DNA of 64,000 bases from Ricordea florida. Lineage: Eukaryota; Cnidaria; Anthozoa; Corallimorpharia; Ricordeidae. The notes below the pieces were generated by a model. That model saw nothing but the letters and a program-made list of their open reading frames with translations, searched no databases and was not told where the DNA came from. This document shows, one piece after another, positions 27,601 through 34,700 of the stretch. The stretch's first letter is position 1. Each line of letters begins with the position of its first letter. The stretch covers positions 30,215,932-30,279,931 of the forward strand of contig OX453272.1 in NCBI GenBank assembly GCA_949710005.1, in the 5' to 3' direction. Both the position numbers and the translations under genes were made by a program.

Positions 27601-28868
27601 ATTTCCAATAATTCTTCTGATTACTTCCCCCACATATTTTGGCCTGACTTCATCGTTACCTTTATCTAACGGGATAAGAGAGCATGCTAGAATCTGCTCA
27701 ATAGTTGCAGGATCGATGTACTCTATGCACAACCGGCCGGTCAGAGTTGCAAGAGCATCACACAAATTAGAGGCCGATTTCTTGACAGATTTGCTAGCAA
27801 GGATCCTTTGAAAGCCATTTGTGTCCTCATTCAAGGGAACCCCAGCACCTTTTGTTCTTAGTGCTACTTCTGTAATCATCTCACCAGTTATCTCATTATA
27901 AGTTGACTATGCATCTCCTCAACTGGGCCAAAAAGCAACGAACCAAGCTTTGCTGGTTGTGCTTTTGGGCGCTTGTCATGTAGTTACTTCACGACATGAT
28001 CATTCAGAGATAATACACCTCTACAGCCATTATCAGTTAGGTATCACAGGGCAGAGTTTATCTGACCTTCCATGATGAGTTTCACAAATATGTTTGCATT
28101 ATGGCAAGGATCTTTTTTCTGGTGGGATCTAACTAATTGTTTTTGGATCGCTTGCCCCTCTTGTAACAGGTCAACTCTTTTACCATCTTTTCATGGTGCA
28201 AGCCTCTTCGCTAAGCATTCTTGAACTAAGCACAGAACTAAGGTGTTCTTGCACCAAGAAGTTATCTCATTATACGCATTGGTGATTTCTAAGGAGCTCC
28301 TCAGGACTGTCATCCCTTTTTCTCCTGATCAACCCCAAACAATTGAAAACTCCAGCAAGGAGCCTGGCATCTCTGCAAATGGGCTCTCATCAATCGTTTC
28401 GTCATGCTCTATGTCTGGTTGTTCCCCAGAGACATGAGGTGGAGAAGTATGCAAATTCAAGCTATCATTCAAGGAAATTAGCATTTTGGCTTTCTTGCTT
28501 TTCAAAATTTTGATTATTTTCATCATCTGGGATTATAATTCTTGTTGGTCGCTGAGAGTTCCCTAGGTCATTTGTCACTCTCAATCCTTCAAGTCTTGCG
28601 GCCTGATCCCTCAAATTTTGGGCTTTTGTACCAAGGTTTTCATAGCCCATTTTGTCCCATTATCGTTTCATCACCTCAATATATCCGCTCTTTCTATAAC
28701 CATTCTCATTTTGCAGTGGATTTCCTGATGATACGTGTATCATTTCCATGGCCCATGTCTTACAATTCAAAACATCTCTGTTCATTTGCTCTGCTCATTT
28801 TAACTTTTTAGCTGCTTTTCTAGACAACACTCTCTCTCTCCTCTCCTCAGCAGCGCATGCATGATTAA

Positions 28869-28906
<38 letters not shown>

Positions 28907-31900
28907 GCCATCCCATACACCTTGATCTTTAAGCAGAGGTAAGCCAGACAAAGAGGAAGTCTAATCATTAGCATGTACTGATCAATTGCAAATTATTGCA
29001 AGTGATCAAACTAGCCCCATCTGTGAATTAAGTGAAATGTGCACTGAGATGTTTGACTCATTCTACCAACACCTTGTGAAAATAACACGCCACACAGCCT
29101 GCACATCTTGATTTGAATGTCTTGAACAACCCTTAGGGGAGACAACAATATTTCAGCAATATGTGATTCAGCCTTACAAAAAACGAGGGAATAAGCTCCG
29201 GCCAGTAACATGAGCTCCTTGATTCTGGAACATCAGTTCCTTGCTAAGTTACTGTACCTGTAGAAGGTACGGGATATGAGCTTCATGAGGCTGGAAGACT
29301 TTATTCATGACAGCACCATTTTGAAGAAGGCTAACAATCCTGTGCAGAATAAAAAGGAAATTCTTTGAGGGTATGGCTACCAATTTGCTTGAAGGTCAGA
29401 ATATTTTTTGGCCCAAGTCAAATACTTAGCAAAGTTCAAAATGATCTCTAGTTTGAAATCACGCTGAGAAAAAAAATGCTAACTGATAAGATAATATCTA
29501 GAAATTACAAGCACTTGACAATATATATGTCGTGGTACAATTTTATCCTTGGTTCAAAAATTTTTCTACCTTTGGTTTTGGCGATGGTAATGTATGATAA
29601 TGTATGATAAGTAGTTTAAAACAAAGGGAGAAAAATTTTAAACCAAGGATAAAATTGAACCACAACATATGCAATGTGTATGCATTGTTGACCAAGCAAG
29701 AGGTCATGATAGCTGCATGTTTTGCAAGTTCTTTTTTCCATTTTTTTTCACCAAGATGTAGTTGAGGTAATAAAACACAATGAAGAATGAGACCAATATC
29801 CAGCCATCTTGACCTAACAAGCTTGGTCAATAAAACATTTATATGCCCATTTTTTTACGTTTTGTTAACAAAGGTTCAGCAGGAAATCCTGATTGGGCAA
29901 GAAAGGTCCACCTAAAGCGCAAAACAATTAATGGGTCACATCTGCTACTAAAATGCTCACAAGATTACCAGTTATAGAGATTATAGATTGTGCAAAGTTA
30001 AGTTTCTTACCCAAAGTCATAACAGAGAACTATGACCTAAAGATCTCCAGATTTCAAGGTACAGCCAGCCACCATGTAAATAGAATCATTTGCTTTAAAA
30101 TACCATAATACCGAGTATGGTAATAATGCAGAGTTCTCTTTTCTTTATTTCTGCTGACATCAGCAGAAAAAAGAGGCAATGGACAAAAGACTGACCCCCA
30201 GTCCATGGACTACCCAAATGGACTACCCAATGGACTACCCAAATTCATTGTTCCAGTATAATTATTCAATATGGCATACATCGTCCTACAGCCGCCATAT
30301 TGAATAATTATACTGGAACAATGAAGTTGTTTAGTCCATGGACTGGGATCAGTGTTTTGTCCATCACTGGAAAAAGATGAGAAAAACAGATGAGTCCTTC
30401 ACAAGTAATGAGTGTCAAACTATAGCAATTATCTAGAACTATTGTGTAGTTGCACCTAAAAGATTCCAAAGATCACAAAGCAAACAGCTATTAAAAATAT
30501 ACCATTTCTGCTTCGTATCCAAACCCTCCATACCTTGTAACCAAAAAAGGATTATAAAGTGAAATCTTGAGGAATTCTCTTTCTCCTTCATGGTAGCCAT
30601 AATATGGTCTACAGTAGAAACAAAACAAAGACATAACTTAATGAATACATCTATGCTGTTTGGGTACAATATTCTTGCAGCACTCATTCAAAAAACTATT
30701 TCTCACTTTCTAATTGGGTACTCCAAAGCAAGAATGCTACAGTAATACCATTAATGCAATGATTCACCAATAATTTCACTGTCACAAAGTATTGGTCATA
30801 CAAAAATCAATGGTTCCTTTTACTTGGTTCTTCAATTTTCCATTCCTTGAAAAATGAAATGATTACAACCTCAAAATATGAAACATGTTTGGAGAGGCTG
30901 ATGACCGATAGCAAACTTGTAAAAATAAAAACTGGCATATGCCCATCTAGGAGAAACCCCTTCCATGTTTATCAAAATCACCACTCTCGTTATCATTATC
31001 ATCTTCATCAATATCATCATCAACATTGCAGCTTTCATCTTTATAGTCCAGATGCTATTCACAACAGTATTCATATTACCATGAAACCATTTTAAGGTTA
31101 ACTCCCATATCACCTCATATCTTATTATGCTGCTGTATATGTACTGTTCATTCTTCCAATAAAAAGAAATGTCTGCACGTGCCTTATCCTAAACAAGTCA
31201 GCTACAGCATACATGTACATTGATGAAGAATGGGCCAATTTATTGATGCTAAAATGCATACAATTTTGGTGTCAAAATACATTAAAGCCGGATAAGCCAG
31301 ATCCTAGCTCCTTAGGTAGTTTTAAACAGGCATTAAAGACATTTTTATTCAGGAAAGCATTCACTTTGTAATTTTAACTAGATTTAGCCCTCGAACCTTG
31401 ATTGCTGTATTATGGTTTCAGTATATTTAGTTATAGTTTTTATCATAATTATTTTCATCATAGTTTTATCATTCTTAGTCAATAATATATTATATAGATA
31501 GTACTCAATGTAATGTGCAGTTGAAAATTATTGTATTGATAATTGCACAATATAAATGTAATAAATAATAATAATAACAATTATTATTATTCCTCGCGAA
31601 GCGAGGCCGAAGGCCGAGCGTAGCGAGGTTACTAATCGTGTCGGTTCCGGTCAGACCACGTGGCTCGCAAGCCCGAGTAAATCGAGCCGGGAGTTTTTAT
31701 ATATGTATATATATATATATATTTATATATATGTTTATATATATCTATATTTTAAAGGTGTCCGTTCGCAGGCCAGGTTACCTGGCAACATTACTCCATG
31801 TGAAATTCCGACATTACGAATTCCTTGAATGATGTTTTGAAAATAATACGAATTTTGTGGAAACCGATTTCACTCGTCTTGGAAGTACATCCCAGCAAGA

Positions 31901-34531
31901 AGATCTCCGACATATACAAGAAAGAATGGTGAGAGATCGTCGTCGAGTAAGTTTGAATGCCGCAAAAAAATGCACACGGGAAGCGGCGACTCAAAGCAGA
32001 GATTGAGAAACGACGGTAGGGACGATAACAAGAGACATCACAGCTAAGACAAGAACTGCTCGCTCAAAAAAAACAAAGGAATCAGCAAGGAAAAGGACCA
32101 GGAATACCATCAAGTTACCATCAAGTTAGATTGGATATTGAATTTGTTATGGATAGAAACAAAGACTCCTTTTAGGTATACAGGACATGAGCAAGCGATT
32201 ACATAACGAAATTGGCGAACAAAATTTAGCAAAATGACTTAGAACGGAAACCGAGTAGGAACGACTTCCAGCATGCAGACAGAATCAGGGCTCCTACTCC
32301 GTGTACCGGCACAGATGACGTAGCGCATTGTTTCATCATTGTGTGTAAAATTATTCAGTAACATGTTTGTTATTGTCTGGCTTTGTTTTACGTCATCTGT
32401 GCCGGTACACGGAGTAGGAGCCAGAATCAGAAGACGAACGACAAAACAGATTACCATATCGTCGTGAAAAAAGTGCCAGGAAAGGGGAAACAGAAACCAA
32501 CCGCAAAGAAATGAAAGATGACAGTCACGTAGTATTAATACTGCAATGAGAATGCAAGTAGGTATTTTTCGTAGTGAAACGTTTGCCTTCCATTTGAAAG
32601 AAATTCCCAATACAGAGATTGCAGTTGTGATAGCAATTATTTATAATTATGTGATCTGATATCATTGCAACAGTGAAAATATATTGTAGATTTGTTTGAT
32701 GTAGCAGTTATGTTCAGCATTTTCAACAGAATAGATACCAAACAATAAGTTACCGGTTCTGCAATATTATCACTGTTCAATGCAATTATTTGTAAATAAA
32801 GCAGATGTCGTTACGGACTTCTGAGTAGTATTTCTCTTTGCTCTATTTCTTTGCTACATATATGTATTACGTAATTAAAAAGTTTCGTTGGGACAGACAA
32901 GTTCCATAGCCATTTCAAAATGGGTTTTTACCTTTGAGTTCCATGCATTCCTGGGAATTACTCTCTTAGCACCCACCCTTTTCCCACAAATGAAAAGTTA
33001 ATTTAAGCCCTAATTTGCAAAATTAGACAACATCTTAACCTTTTTCCTTAATGCTGTTTAATTCATTTTAATTATGTCAAATACAAATATTTAATAACAA
33101 CCACAATATGCAGTTGACCTTTTACATTGGAAAAACTCTACAAGGGAGAAACTAAAGTTTGAAATGCTAAAAGTTTTAGCTGTTTTTCTGTTTGCTGTTT
33201 TATGTATTCATTGCAAGGGTGCTGTATGTAATAACAAGTCTTTGAAGTTTCCTAAATGCCCTATGCTTTCAATCATGATTTTCCACACTAACTGTATGGA
33301 CAAATGACTGCACTGGCATGATTGCCACAGGTCAGAAAATGGTAAGGGAAAAAATTCTTCAAGGTCAGTGAAAAGTAAGGGAATTTCAAATCAAGTCAGG
33401 GAAAAGTGAAATTTAATACTACTAATTTATTTCTTGCCAATTCAGCTTTGGTTTGGTGTGGTCAAGAATGTGACATGAAATGTGTTGGATTGGTAGAATT
33501 AAATGACAAGCTGATTTTGGGTTTCCAAGAAAATCAATCCTTTTTCCATGAATTGGTTATCGTAAGAAACTATCAATCCACGTACACTGTATGTGACTTT
33601 CTGAAAGCATATTAAATAAATGGGTGGAGAGGTTGGTTGTGAGAGGAGGTTGGAGGTCACTACCAGGACTAATTTGTGACTTTTCTAATTTAGTTGGTAA
33701 GGGAAATTTTACATTTGTCAGGGAAAAGTCAGGAAATTTAAAGATCTTATGGCTGTGGCAACCATGACTAGATTCTAAGCTTAAAAGAAGAAATGGTATT
33801 GTTCAGAGTTGAGTAATTTTTACTTCCTATGATACAAACCCTATTCACAAGAAAAACAGAATTGCATGTAGTTGTAGAGGAACAATACCTTTTCCCAGAT
33901 TAGGACATACACCCCAACCCAATAACAGTATATTATGTTAAACATAAAAAATAACAATACTAATAATAATATCAATACCAGTAATAATATTAAAAATGAT
34001 AATGATAATAATATGATAATAATAATCATGATAATTGCAAAAAATGAGAAAGTACAAAAAGTAAAAATAATATAATAATAAGTAAATACGTAAATTGGGG
34101 TTTTATACCTCATAGGAAAAACCATTAGGAGTCCTTTACAAACTAGCTTCGCGAGGTTTTGCGGGAGTCGTATTTCTAGTTATTATTATTATTATTATTA
34201 CTTACATTCCTTTTACAACCGAGATTTCCTTAACATGCTGAACGGAGGACGAAGCTTTGCCAAGAGCGACCTGCACGGCGAAGTCCACACTTGTGGCAAA
34301 CTGTTTAACGTACTTTTCTGTAGGTTGGGTACCATCATATGGAATATATATGTACGGAAAAACACCATGAACGTGCAAACAAGTCTTCTGTCCGCTCGGT
34401 GTAGCGCCATAAATACGAATGATCGGAACCTTTTTCACAGCTGATTCACGCAAAATAGAGTGGCACATATCGAGATCTGGAATAGGAGCAGCAGTGTAGA
34501 AATCGGCATTGACGATTCTCAACGAAAACAT
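6491..34531 (-). CDS. REV3L: DNA polymerase zeta catalytic subunit (REV3L), exons 1-19, 3' end outside window
   Basis: This is the catalytic subunit of polymerase zeta, the nuclear B-family polymerase that extends past DNA lesions with REV7 and the POLD2/POLD3 subunits. Nineteen exons (listed separately) were joined by GT-AG sites with continuous phase. They give 7026 nt, about 2342 residues. The N-terminal polymerase domain is encoded by exons 1-4, and a long low-similarity, Ser/Lys/Glu-rich region by exons 5-15. Exons 16-19 encode a second part of the N-terminal domain and the exonuclease-like domain. The usual DxE of exonuclease motif I is absent, as in known REV3 proteins, so it should lack proofreading. 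Human REV3L has about 3130 residues, so the palm, fingers, thumb and iron-sulfur/zinc tail (about 780 residues) should lie to the left of position 1. The start ATG at 34529-34531 matches the conserved family N-terminus. Introns are rich in repeats. Confidence 0.93.
6864..6916 (+). repeat. fragment of a dispersed SINE tail
   Basis: About 52 bp (GGCGTGTTCCCAGTGTCATG, then GACTCGTGCCGTCATTGG) match, at roughly 90 percent by eye, the reverse complement of 39480-39535. That is the 3' part of the tRNA-derived SINE at 39470-39800. Confidence 0.6.
7366..7832 (-). CDS. REV3L: REV3L exon 18
   Basis: The acceptor is CCCTTCAG before 7832 (enters in phase 1) and the donor is GAG/GTAAGC at 7366 (leaves in phase 0). 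It encodes residues 2100-2255. The exon opens with a Ser/Thr/Asn-rich stretch of about 45 residues that I do not associate with vertebrate REV3. It then continues into [47 protein letters not shown] and [14 protein letters not shown], the exonuclease-like domain. DPDILVGYE stands where active exonucleases carry motif II. Confidence 0.92.
8074..8524. repeat. possible TIR element
   Basis: GCGGAGCTCCACA near 8076 and its near complement TGAGGAGCTCCGCTT near 8510 could be terminal inverted repeats. Inside, a segment of about 62 bp (CTACAAG..TTTCAAGC..TTTTTGGAGGGAC) is present twice in tandem at about 8418-8508. There is also a short (ACG)n run near 8214-8231. The evidence is weak. Confidence 0.35.
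8640..8840 (-). mobile_element. tRNA-derived SINE
   Basis: The reverse complement of 8780-8840 has an A-box-like TGGTGCAGTGGTGAGAGC, then GACCCTGGTTCGATTCCC, a good B box, spaced as in a tRNA. The body downstream (toward 8640) shares GCAAGGAGA, CAGCAAACTCA and related blocks with the copy at 6101-6440. Its tRNA-like head is the seed of the adjoining minisatellite. Confidence 0.65.
8816..9561. repeat. 23-bp minisatellite, about 32 units, derived from a SINE A-box
   Basis: The unit is close to CTCTCATCACTGCACCAACC plus TTG, 23 bp, in tandem for about 745 bases with scattered C/T changes and two diverged units near 9055-9105. The first unit is the A-box segment of the SINE ending at about 8840. 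The period is not a multiple of three, so all three frames stay open and show a 23-residue protein repeat that has no coding meaning. It ends about 20 bp from the 5' splice site of REV3L exon 17. Confidence 0.92.
9582..9771 (-). CDS. REV3L: REV3L exon 17
   Basis: The acceptor is CCTTTTAG before 9771 (phase 0) and the donor is CAAG/GTAAGA at 9582 (phase 1). It encodes residues 2037-2100. It includes [20 protein letters not shown] and [14 protein letters not shown], the start of the exonuclease-like domain. The region where active B-family polymerases carry the DxE of motif I reads [10 protein letters not shown], with no DxE. Confidence 0.93.
10504..10629 (-). CDS. REV3L: REV3L exon 16
   Basis: The acceptor is GGTCCTAG before 10629 and the donor is GAG/GTACCA at 10504, phase 0 at both ends, 42 codons (residues 1995-2036). 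It contains [18 protein letters not shown] and [10 protein letters not shown], a block strongly conserved among REV3 proteins. Confidence 0.93.
11439..12596 (-). CDS. REV3L: REV3L exon 15
   Basis: The acceptor is TCCAAAG before 12596 and the donor is AAG/GTGAGT at 11439, phase 0 at both ends, 386 codons (residues 1609-1994). Near its start, [20 protein letters not shown] corresponds to a conserved REV3 block. The rest is mostly disordered, rich in Ser, Pro, Glu and Lys. A lysine-rich patch ([11 protein letters not shown]) follows an [12 protein letters not shown] segment. The acceptor has a weak polypyrimidine tract, so the exact 5' edge is the least certain part. Confidence 0.88.
12887..12926 (-). 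CDS. REV3L: REV3L exon 14 (small exon)
   Basis: The acceptor is ATTTTGCAG before 12926 (enters phase 2) and the donor is CAG/GTTTGG at 12887 (leaves phase 0), 40 nt. It encodes [13 protein letters not shown], which matches a conserved REV3 block that must lie between exons 13 and 15. It was found because exon 13 ends in phase 2 while exon 15 starts in phase 0. Confidence 0.85.
13521..13696. mobile_element. palindromic MITE
   Basis: AATAAAGAAGCCTAAGCCGT at 13521 and its reverse complement ending at 13696 form long arms. They continue through GTATTACACTGTGAT and, further in, GAACACTCG and ACTCGTGTTC. The near-perfect palindrome covers the whole 176 bp. It lies in REV3L intron 13. Confidence 0.8.
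14283..14432. mobile_element. 150-bp MITE with 6-bp target duplication
   Basis: The ends are GAGGGTCTCCC and GGGAGACCCTC, followed inward by runs of G and C. The element is flanked by ATATAC at 14277-14282 and again at 14433-14438. The interior has repeated TTGTTCCC/ATGTTCCC words. Confidence 0.75.
14541..14739. mobile_element. MITE with 19-bp inverted ends
   Basis: TTAGTATCACCCAACTAGT at the left and ACTAATTGGGTGATACTAA at the right are inverted copies with one mismatch. An internal GAGGACTATT/AATAGTCCTC hairpin lies near 14656-14682. Target duplications are unclear. Confidence 0.6.
15630..15664. repeat. (TA)n microsatellite
   Basis: An uninterrupted run of about 17 TA units in the large REV3L intron between exons 14 and 13. 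Confidence 0.95.
16001..19249 (-). CDS. REV3L: REV3L exon 13 (giant central exon)
   Basis: The acceptor is GTACCCAG before 19249 and the donor is CTGG/GTAAGT at 16001, phase 2 in and out, 3249 nt, residues 512-1595. Vertebrate REV3L also has one very large central exon. It opens with [20 protein letters not shown], a conserved start of this exon. It then runs through about 1000 disordered residues rich in Ser, Lys, Glu and Asp. It closes with [24 protein letters not shown], which is conserved. Just before that, [11 protein letters not shown] (about 16105-16140) fits the hydrophobic-hydrophobic-x-Pro-x(4)-Pro-Pro pattern of the REV7-binding motif at the same place in vertebrate REV3L. Confidence 0.93.
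19654..19828 (-). CDS. REV3L: REV3L exon 12
   Basis: The acceptor is TATTTTAG before 19828 (phase 1 in) and the donor is TGG/GTAAGC at 19654 (phase 2 out). It encodes residues 454-512, very acidic, with [20 protein letters not shown] aligning with a conserved ELSLxMSQRW-type block of REV3. Confidence 0.88.
20725..20835 (-). CDS. REV3L: REV3L exon 11
   Basis: The acceptor is CGTTTTAG before 20835 and the donor is CAAG/GTATGC at 20725, phase 1 in and out. It encodes residues 417-454, including [19 protein letters not shown], the counterpart of the conserved SSPDEALVxLLAxL block. Confidence 0.87.
21312..21398 (-). CDS. REV3L: REV3L exon 10
   Basis: The acceptor is CACTTTCAG before 21398 and the donor is CTTT/GTAAGT at 21312, phase 1 in and out. 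It encodes residues 388-417 with [20 protein letters not shown], aligning with a weakly conserved acidic helix of the family. Confidence 0.8.
21485..21725. mobile_element. MITE-like repeat, mixed ends
   Basis: The left part (GACCAAGCCAGAGGCTAAGA, then GACCGAGACGTAGTCGAGAT) belongs to the foldback family at 3743 and 29685. The right part (CGCGGGCAAGATAGGCCC, TAGCCAATCAGA) resembles the flank and end of the element at 2753-3702. It may be a composite or nested insertion. Confidence 0.5.
21839..21895 (+). mobile_element. degraded tRNA-derived SINE head
   Basis: TGCTCAGTTGGTAGAGCACC is a good A-box region. The B-box position (GTCGTGGGTTTCTGTC) is poor. It is not a functional tRNA because the acceptor and anticodon arms do not pair. 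Confidence 0.5.
22284..22486 (-). CDS. REV3L: REV3L exon 9
   Basis: The acceptor is TCCTTACAG before 22486 (phase 2 in) and the donor is CAAA/GTATGG at 22284 (phase 1 out). It encodes residues 320-388. It is Gln/Ser/Glu-rich with [16 protein letters not shown] and [16 protein letters not shown], a low-conservation linker. The frame stays open for 30 bases past the donor, but only this donor keeps phase with exon 10. Confidence 0.82.
23234..23318 (-). CDS. REV3L: REV3L exon 8
   Basis: The acceptor is GTTTTGTAG before 23318 (phase 1 in) and the donor is TTAAT/GTAAGT at 23234 (phase 2 out). It encodes residues 292-320, including [20 protein letters not shown], matching the conserved FVPATESEKKF-type block. 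Confidence 0.88.
23406..23510 (-). CDS. REV3L: REV3L exon 7
   Basis: The acceptor is GCTTTTCAG before 23510 and the donor is CAAA/GTAAGA at 23406, phase 1 in and out. It encodes residues 257-292, with [20 protein letters not shown], one of the most diagnostic REV3 blocks. Confidence 0.92.
24519..24616 (-). CDS. REV3L: REV3L exon 6
   Basis: The acceptor is TTGTTGCAG before 24616 (phase 2 in) and the donor is GGAG/GTATAA at 24519 (phase 1 out). It encodes residues 224-257 with [20 protein letters not shown], corresponding to the conserved CELEVDxxAxDILNRL block. Confidence 0.92.
24864..24966 (-). CDS. REV3L: REV3L exon 5
   Basis: The acceptor is CTTTTACAG before 24966 (phase 1 in) and the donor is CTAG/GTAGGA at 24864 (phase 2 out). 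It encodes residues 190-224, ending in [11 protein letters not shown], which fits the conserved W-E-x-D-x-x-P-S segment of the family. Confidence 0.85.
25491..26035. mobile_element. possible foldback element
   Basis: The left end is itself a hairpin: ATTATTCGCTGAAGGC against GCCTGAGGCGAATAAT around GGTGAATATTCACC. The right side has GAGGTGATTATCAGC, GATAATC and TATAATCACCTGAG. A related but weaker inverted repeat with GTGAATAATGG occurs at about 15885-15975. Boundaries are approximate. Confidence 0.45.
26435..26652 (+). mobile_element. 3' end of a non-LTR retrotransposon (5' truncated)
   Basis: One frame reads [40 protein letters not shown], then a frame break and WWPMAQEGH. This resembles the C-terminus of many invertebrate endonuclease/reverse transcriptase LINE proteins. 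It ends in a TAAGTAAGTAAG tail, a microsatellite 3' end. It lies antisense within REV3L intron 4. Confidence 0.65.
27023..27107 (-). CDS. REV3L: REV3L exon 4
   Basis: The acceptor is CTGTTTGCAG before 27107 (phase 0 in) and the donor is GAAG/GTAAAG at 27023 (phase 1 out). It encodes residues 162-190. [20 protein letters not shown] is a hallmark of the REV3 N-terminal domain. Confidence 0.93.
27508..28720 (-). pseudogene. decayed reverse-transcriptase-type retroelement
   Basis: The best frame (27508-27879) contains [52 protein letters not shown] and [18 protein letters not shown]. This is the start of a reverse-transcriptase-like domain seen in repeated cnidarian proteins. The frame upstream continues with stops, showing [25 protein letters not shown] and [14 protein letters not shown]. 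Further upstream lies [18 protein letters not shown]. The palm motifs are absent, so the copy is truncated. The clade is uncertain. It sits in REV3L intron 3. Confidence 0.6.
28870..28906. repeat. (AAT)n microsatellite
   Basis: About 12 uninterrupted AAT units. Confidence 0.95.
29258..29339 (-). CDS. REV3L: REV3L exon 3
   Basis: The acceptor is TTCTGCACAG before 29339 (phase 2 in) and the donor is CTACAG/GTACAG at 29258 (phase 0 out). It encodes residues 134-161. [20 protein letters not shown] then YLLQ matches the conserved REV3 N-terminal domain. Confidence 0.93.
29685..29847. mobile_element. foldback MITE (same family as 3743-3958)
   Basis: The left TTGACCAAGCAAGAGGTCAT and GATGTAGTTGAGGT, and the right CCAGCCATCTTGACC and AAGCTTGGTCAATAAA, are inverted copies with divergence. 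Confidence 0.6.
30180..30363. mobile_element. foldback MITE with perfect 32-bp inner arms
   Basis: The outer ends TGGACAAAAGACTGA and TCAGTGTTTTGTCCA, and the shared CAGTCCATGGACT, form the first inverted layer. The inner arms 30244-30275 and 30294-30325 are perfect complements with an 18-nt loop. The left arm has an extra 12-bp repeat (TGGACTACCCAA, three copies). Confidence 0.8.
30534..30608 (-). CDS. REV3L: REV3L exon 2
   Basis: The acceptor is TCTACTGTAG before 30608 (phase 2 in) and the donor is ACAAG/GTATGG at 30534 (phase 2 out), 75 nt. It encodes residues 109-134. [20 protein letters not shown] is a conserved REV3 block that directly follows exon 1 in the protein. Confidence 0.92.
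31284..31590 (+). mobile_element. 3' end of a CR1/L2-like LINE
   Basis: The frame shows [20 protein letters not shown] followed by a stop, typical of the extreme C-terminus of L2/CR1-type reverse transcriptases. An AT-rich 3' region and an (AATA/AAT)n-like tail follow at about 31560-31590. It is 5' truncated. Confidence 0.55.
32289..32422. mobile_element. 134-bp MITE with 8-bp target duplication (hAT-like)
   Basis: The arms at 32289-32322 and 32389-32422 are perfect 34-bp inverted repeats starting GGCTCCTACTCCGTG. The direct repeat AGAATCAG flanks the element at 32281-32288 and 32423-32430. An 8-bp duplication is typical of hAT or P elements. It lies in REV3L intron 1. Confidence 0.85.
34206..34531 (-). 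CDS. REV3L: REV3L exon 1 (coding start)
   Basis: ATG at 34529-34531 opens [20 protein letters not shown], the conserved REV3 N-terminus. [20 protein letters not shown] and [15 protein letters not shown] follow. The donor is GGAAT/GTAAGT at 34206 (phase 2 out). It encodes residues 1-109 of the B-family N-terminal domain. Confidence 0.95.
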
Positions 34532-34534
34532 CGC

Positions 34535-34700
34535 GGTGTGGGAATAATACTGTCATTTTGCCTTCTCATCCACTGATATCACTTGGTCGGCCATATTTGT
34601 TTTCATGCGTATCAAAGGCGCTTGGTAACGAGTTTGTGCGGGTATGCTGTGCTGTCGCGCATGTGTGACTTTCATTCTCCAAAATGGCGGGTTCTTTCCA
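34535..34700 (-). promoter_or_regulatory. probable REV3L 5' region
   Basis: This is the sequence just upstream of the start codon. It has no TATA box at a useful distance. GGCCATATTT (34589) and AAAATGGCGGG (about 34681) resemble YY1-type elements that are common near TATA-less animal promoters. The call is positional and weak. Confidence 0.3.

Noticed and set aside
33300-33740. Diffuse GTCAGGGAAAAG repeats
   Set aside because: A few degenerate words without clear unit length or ends. Probably an old repeat remnant.
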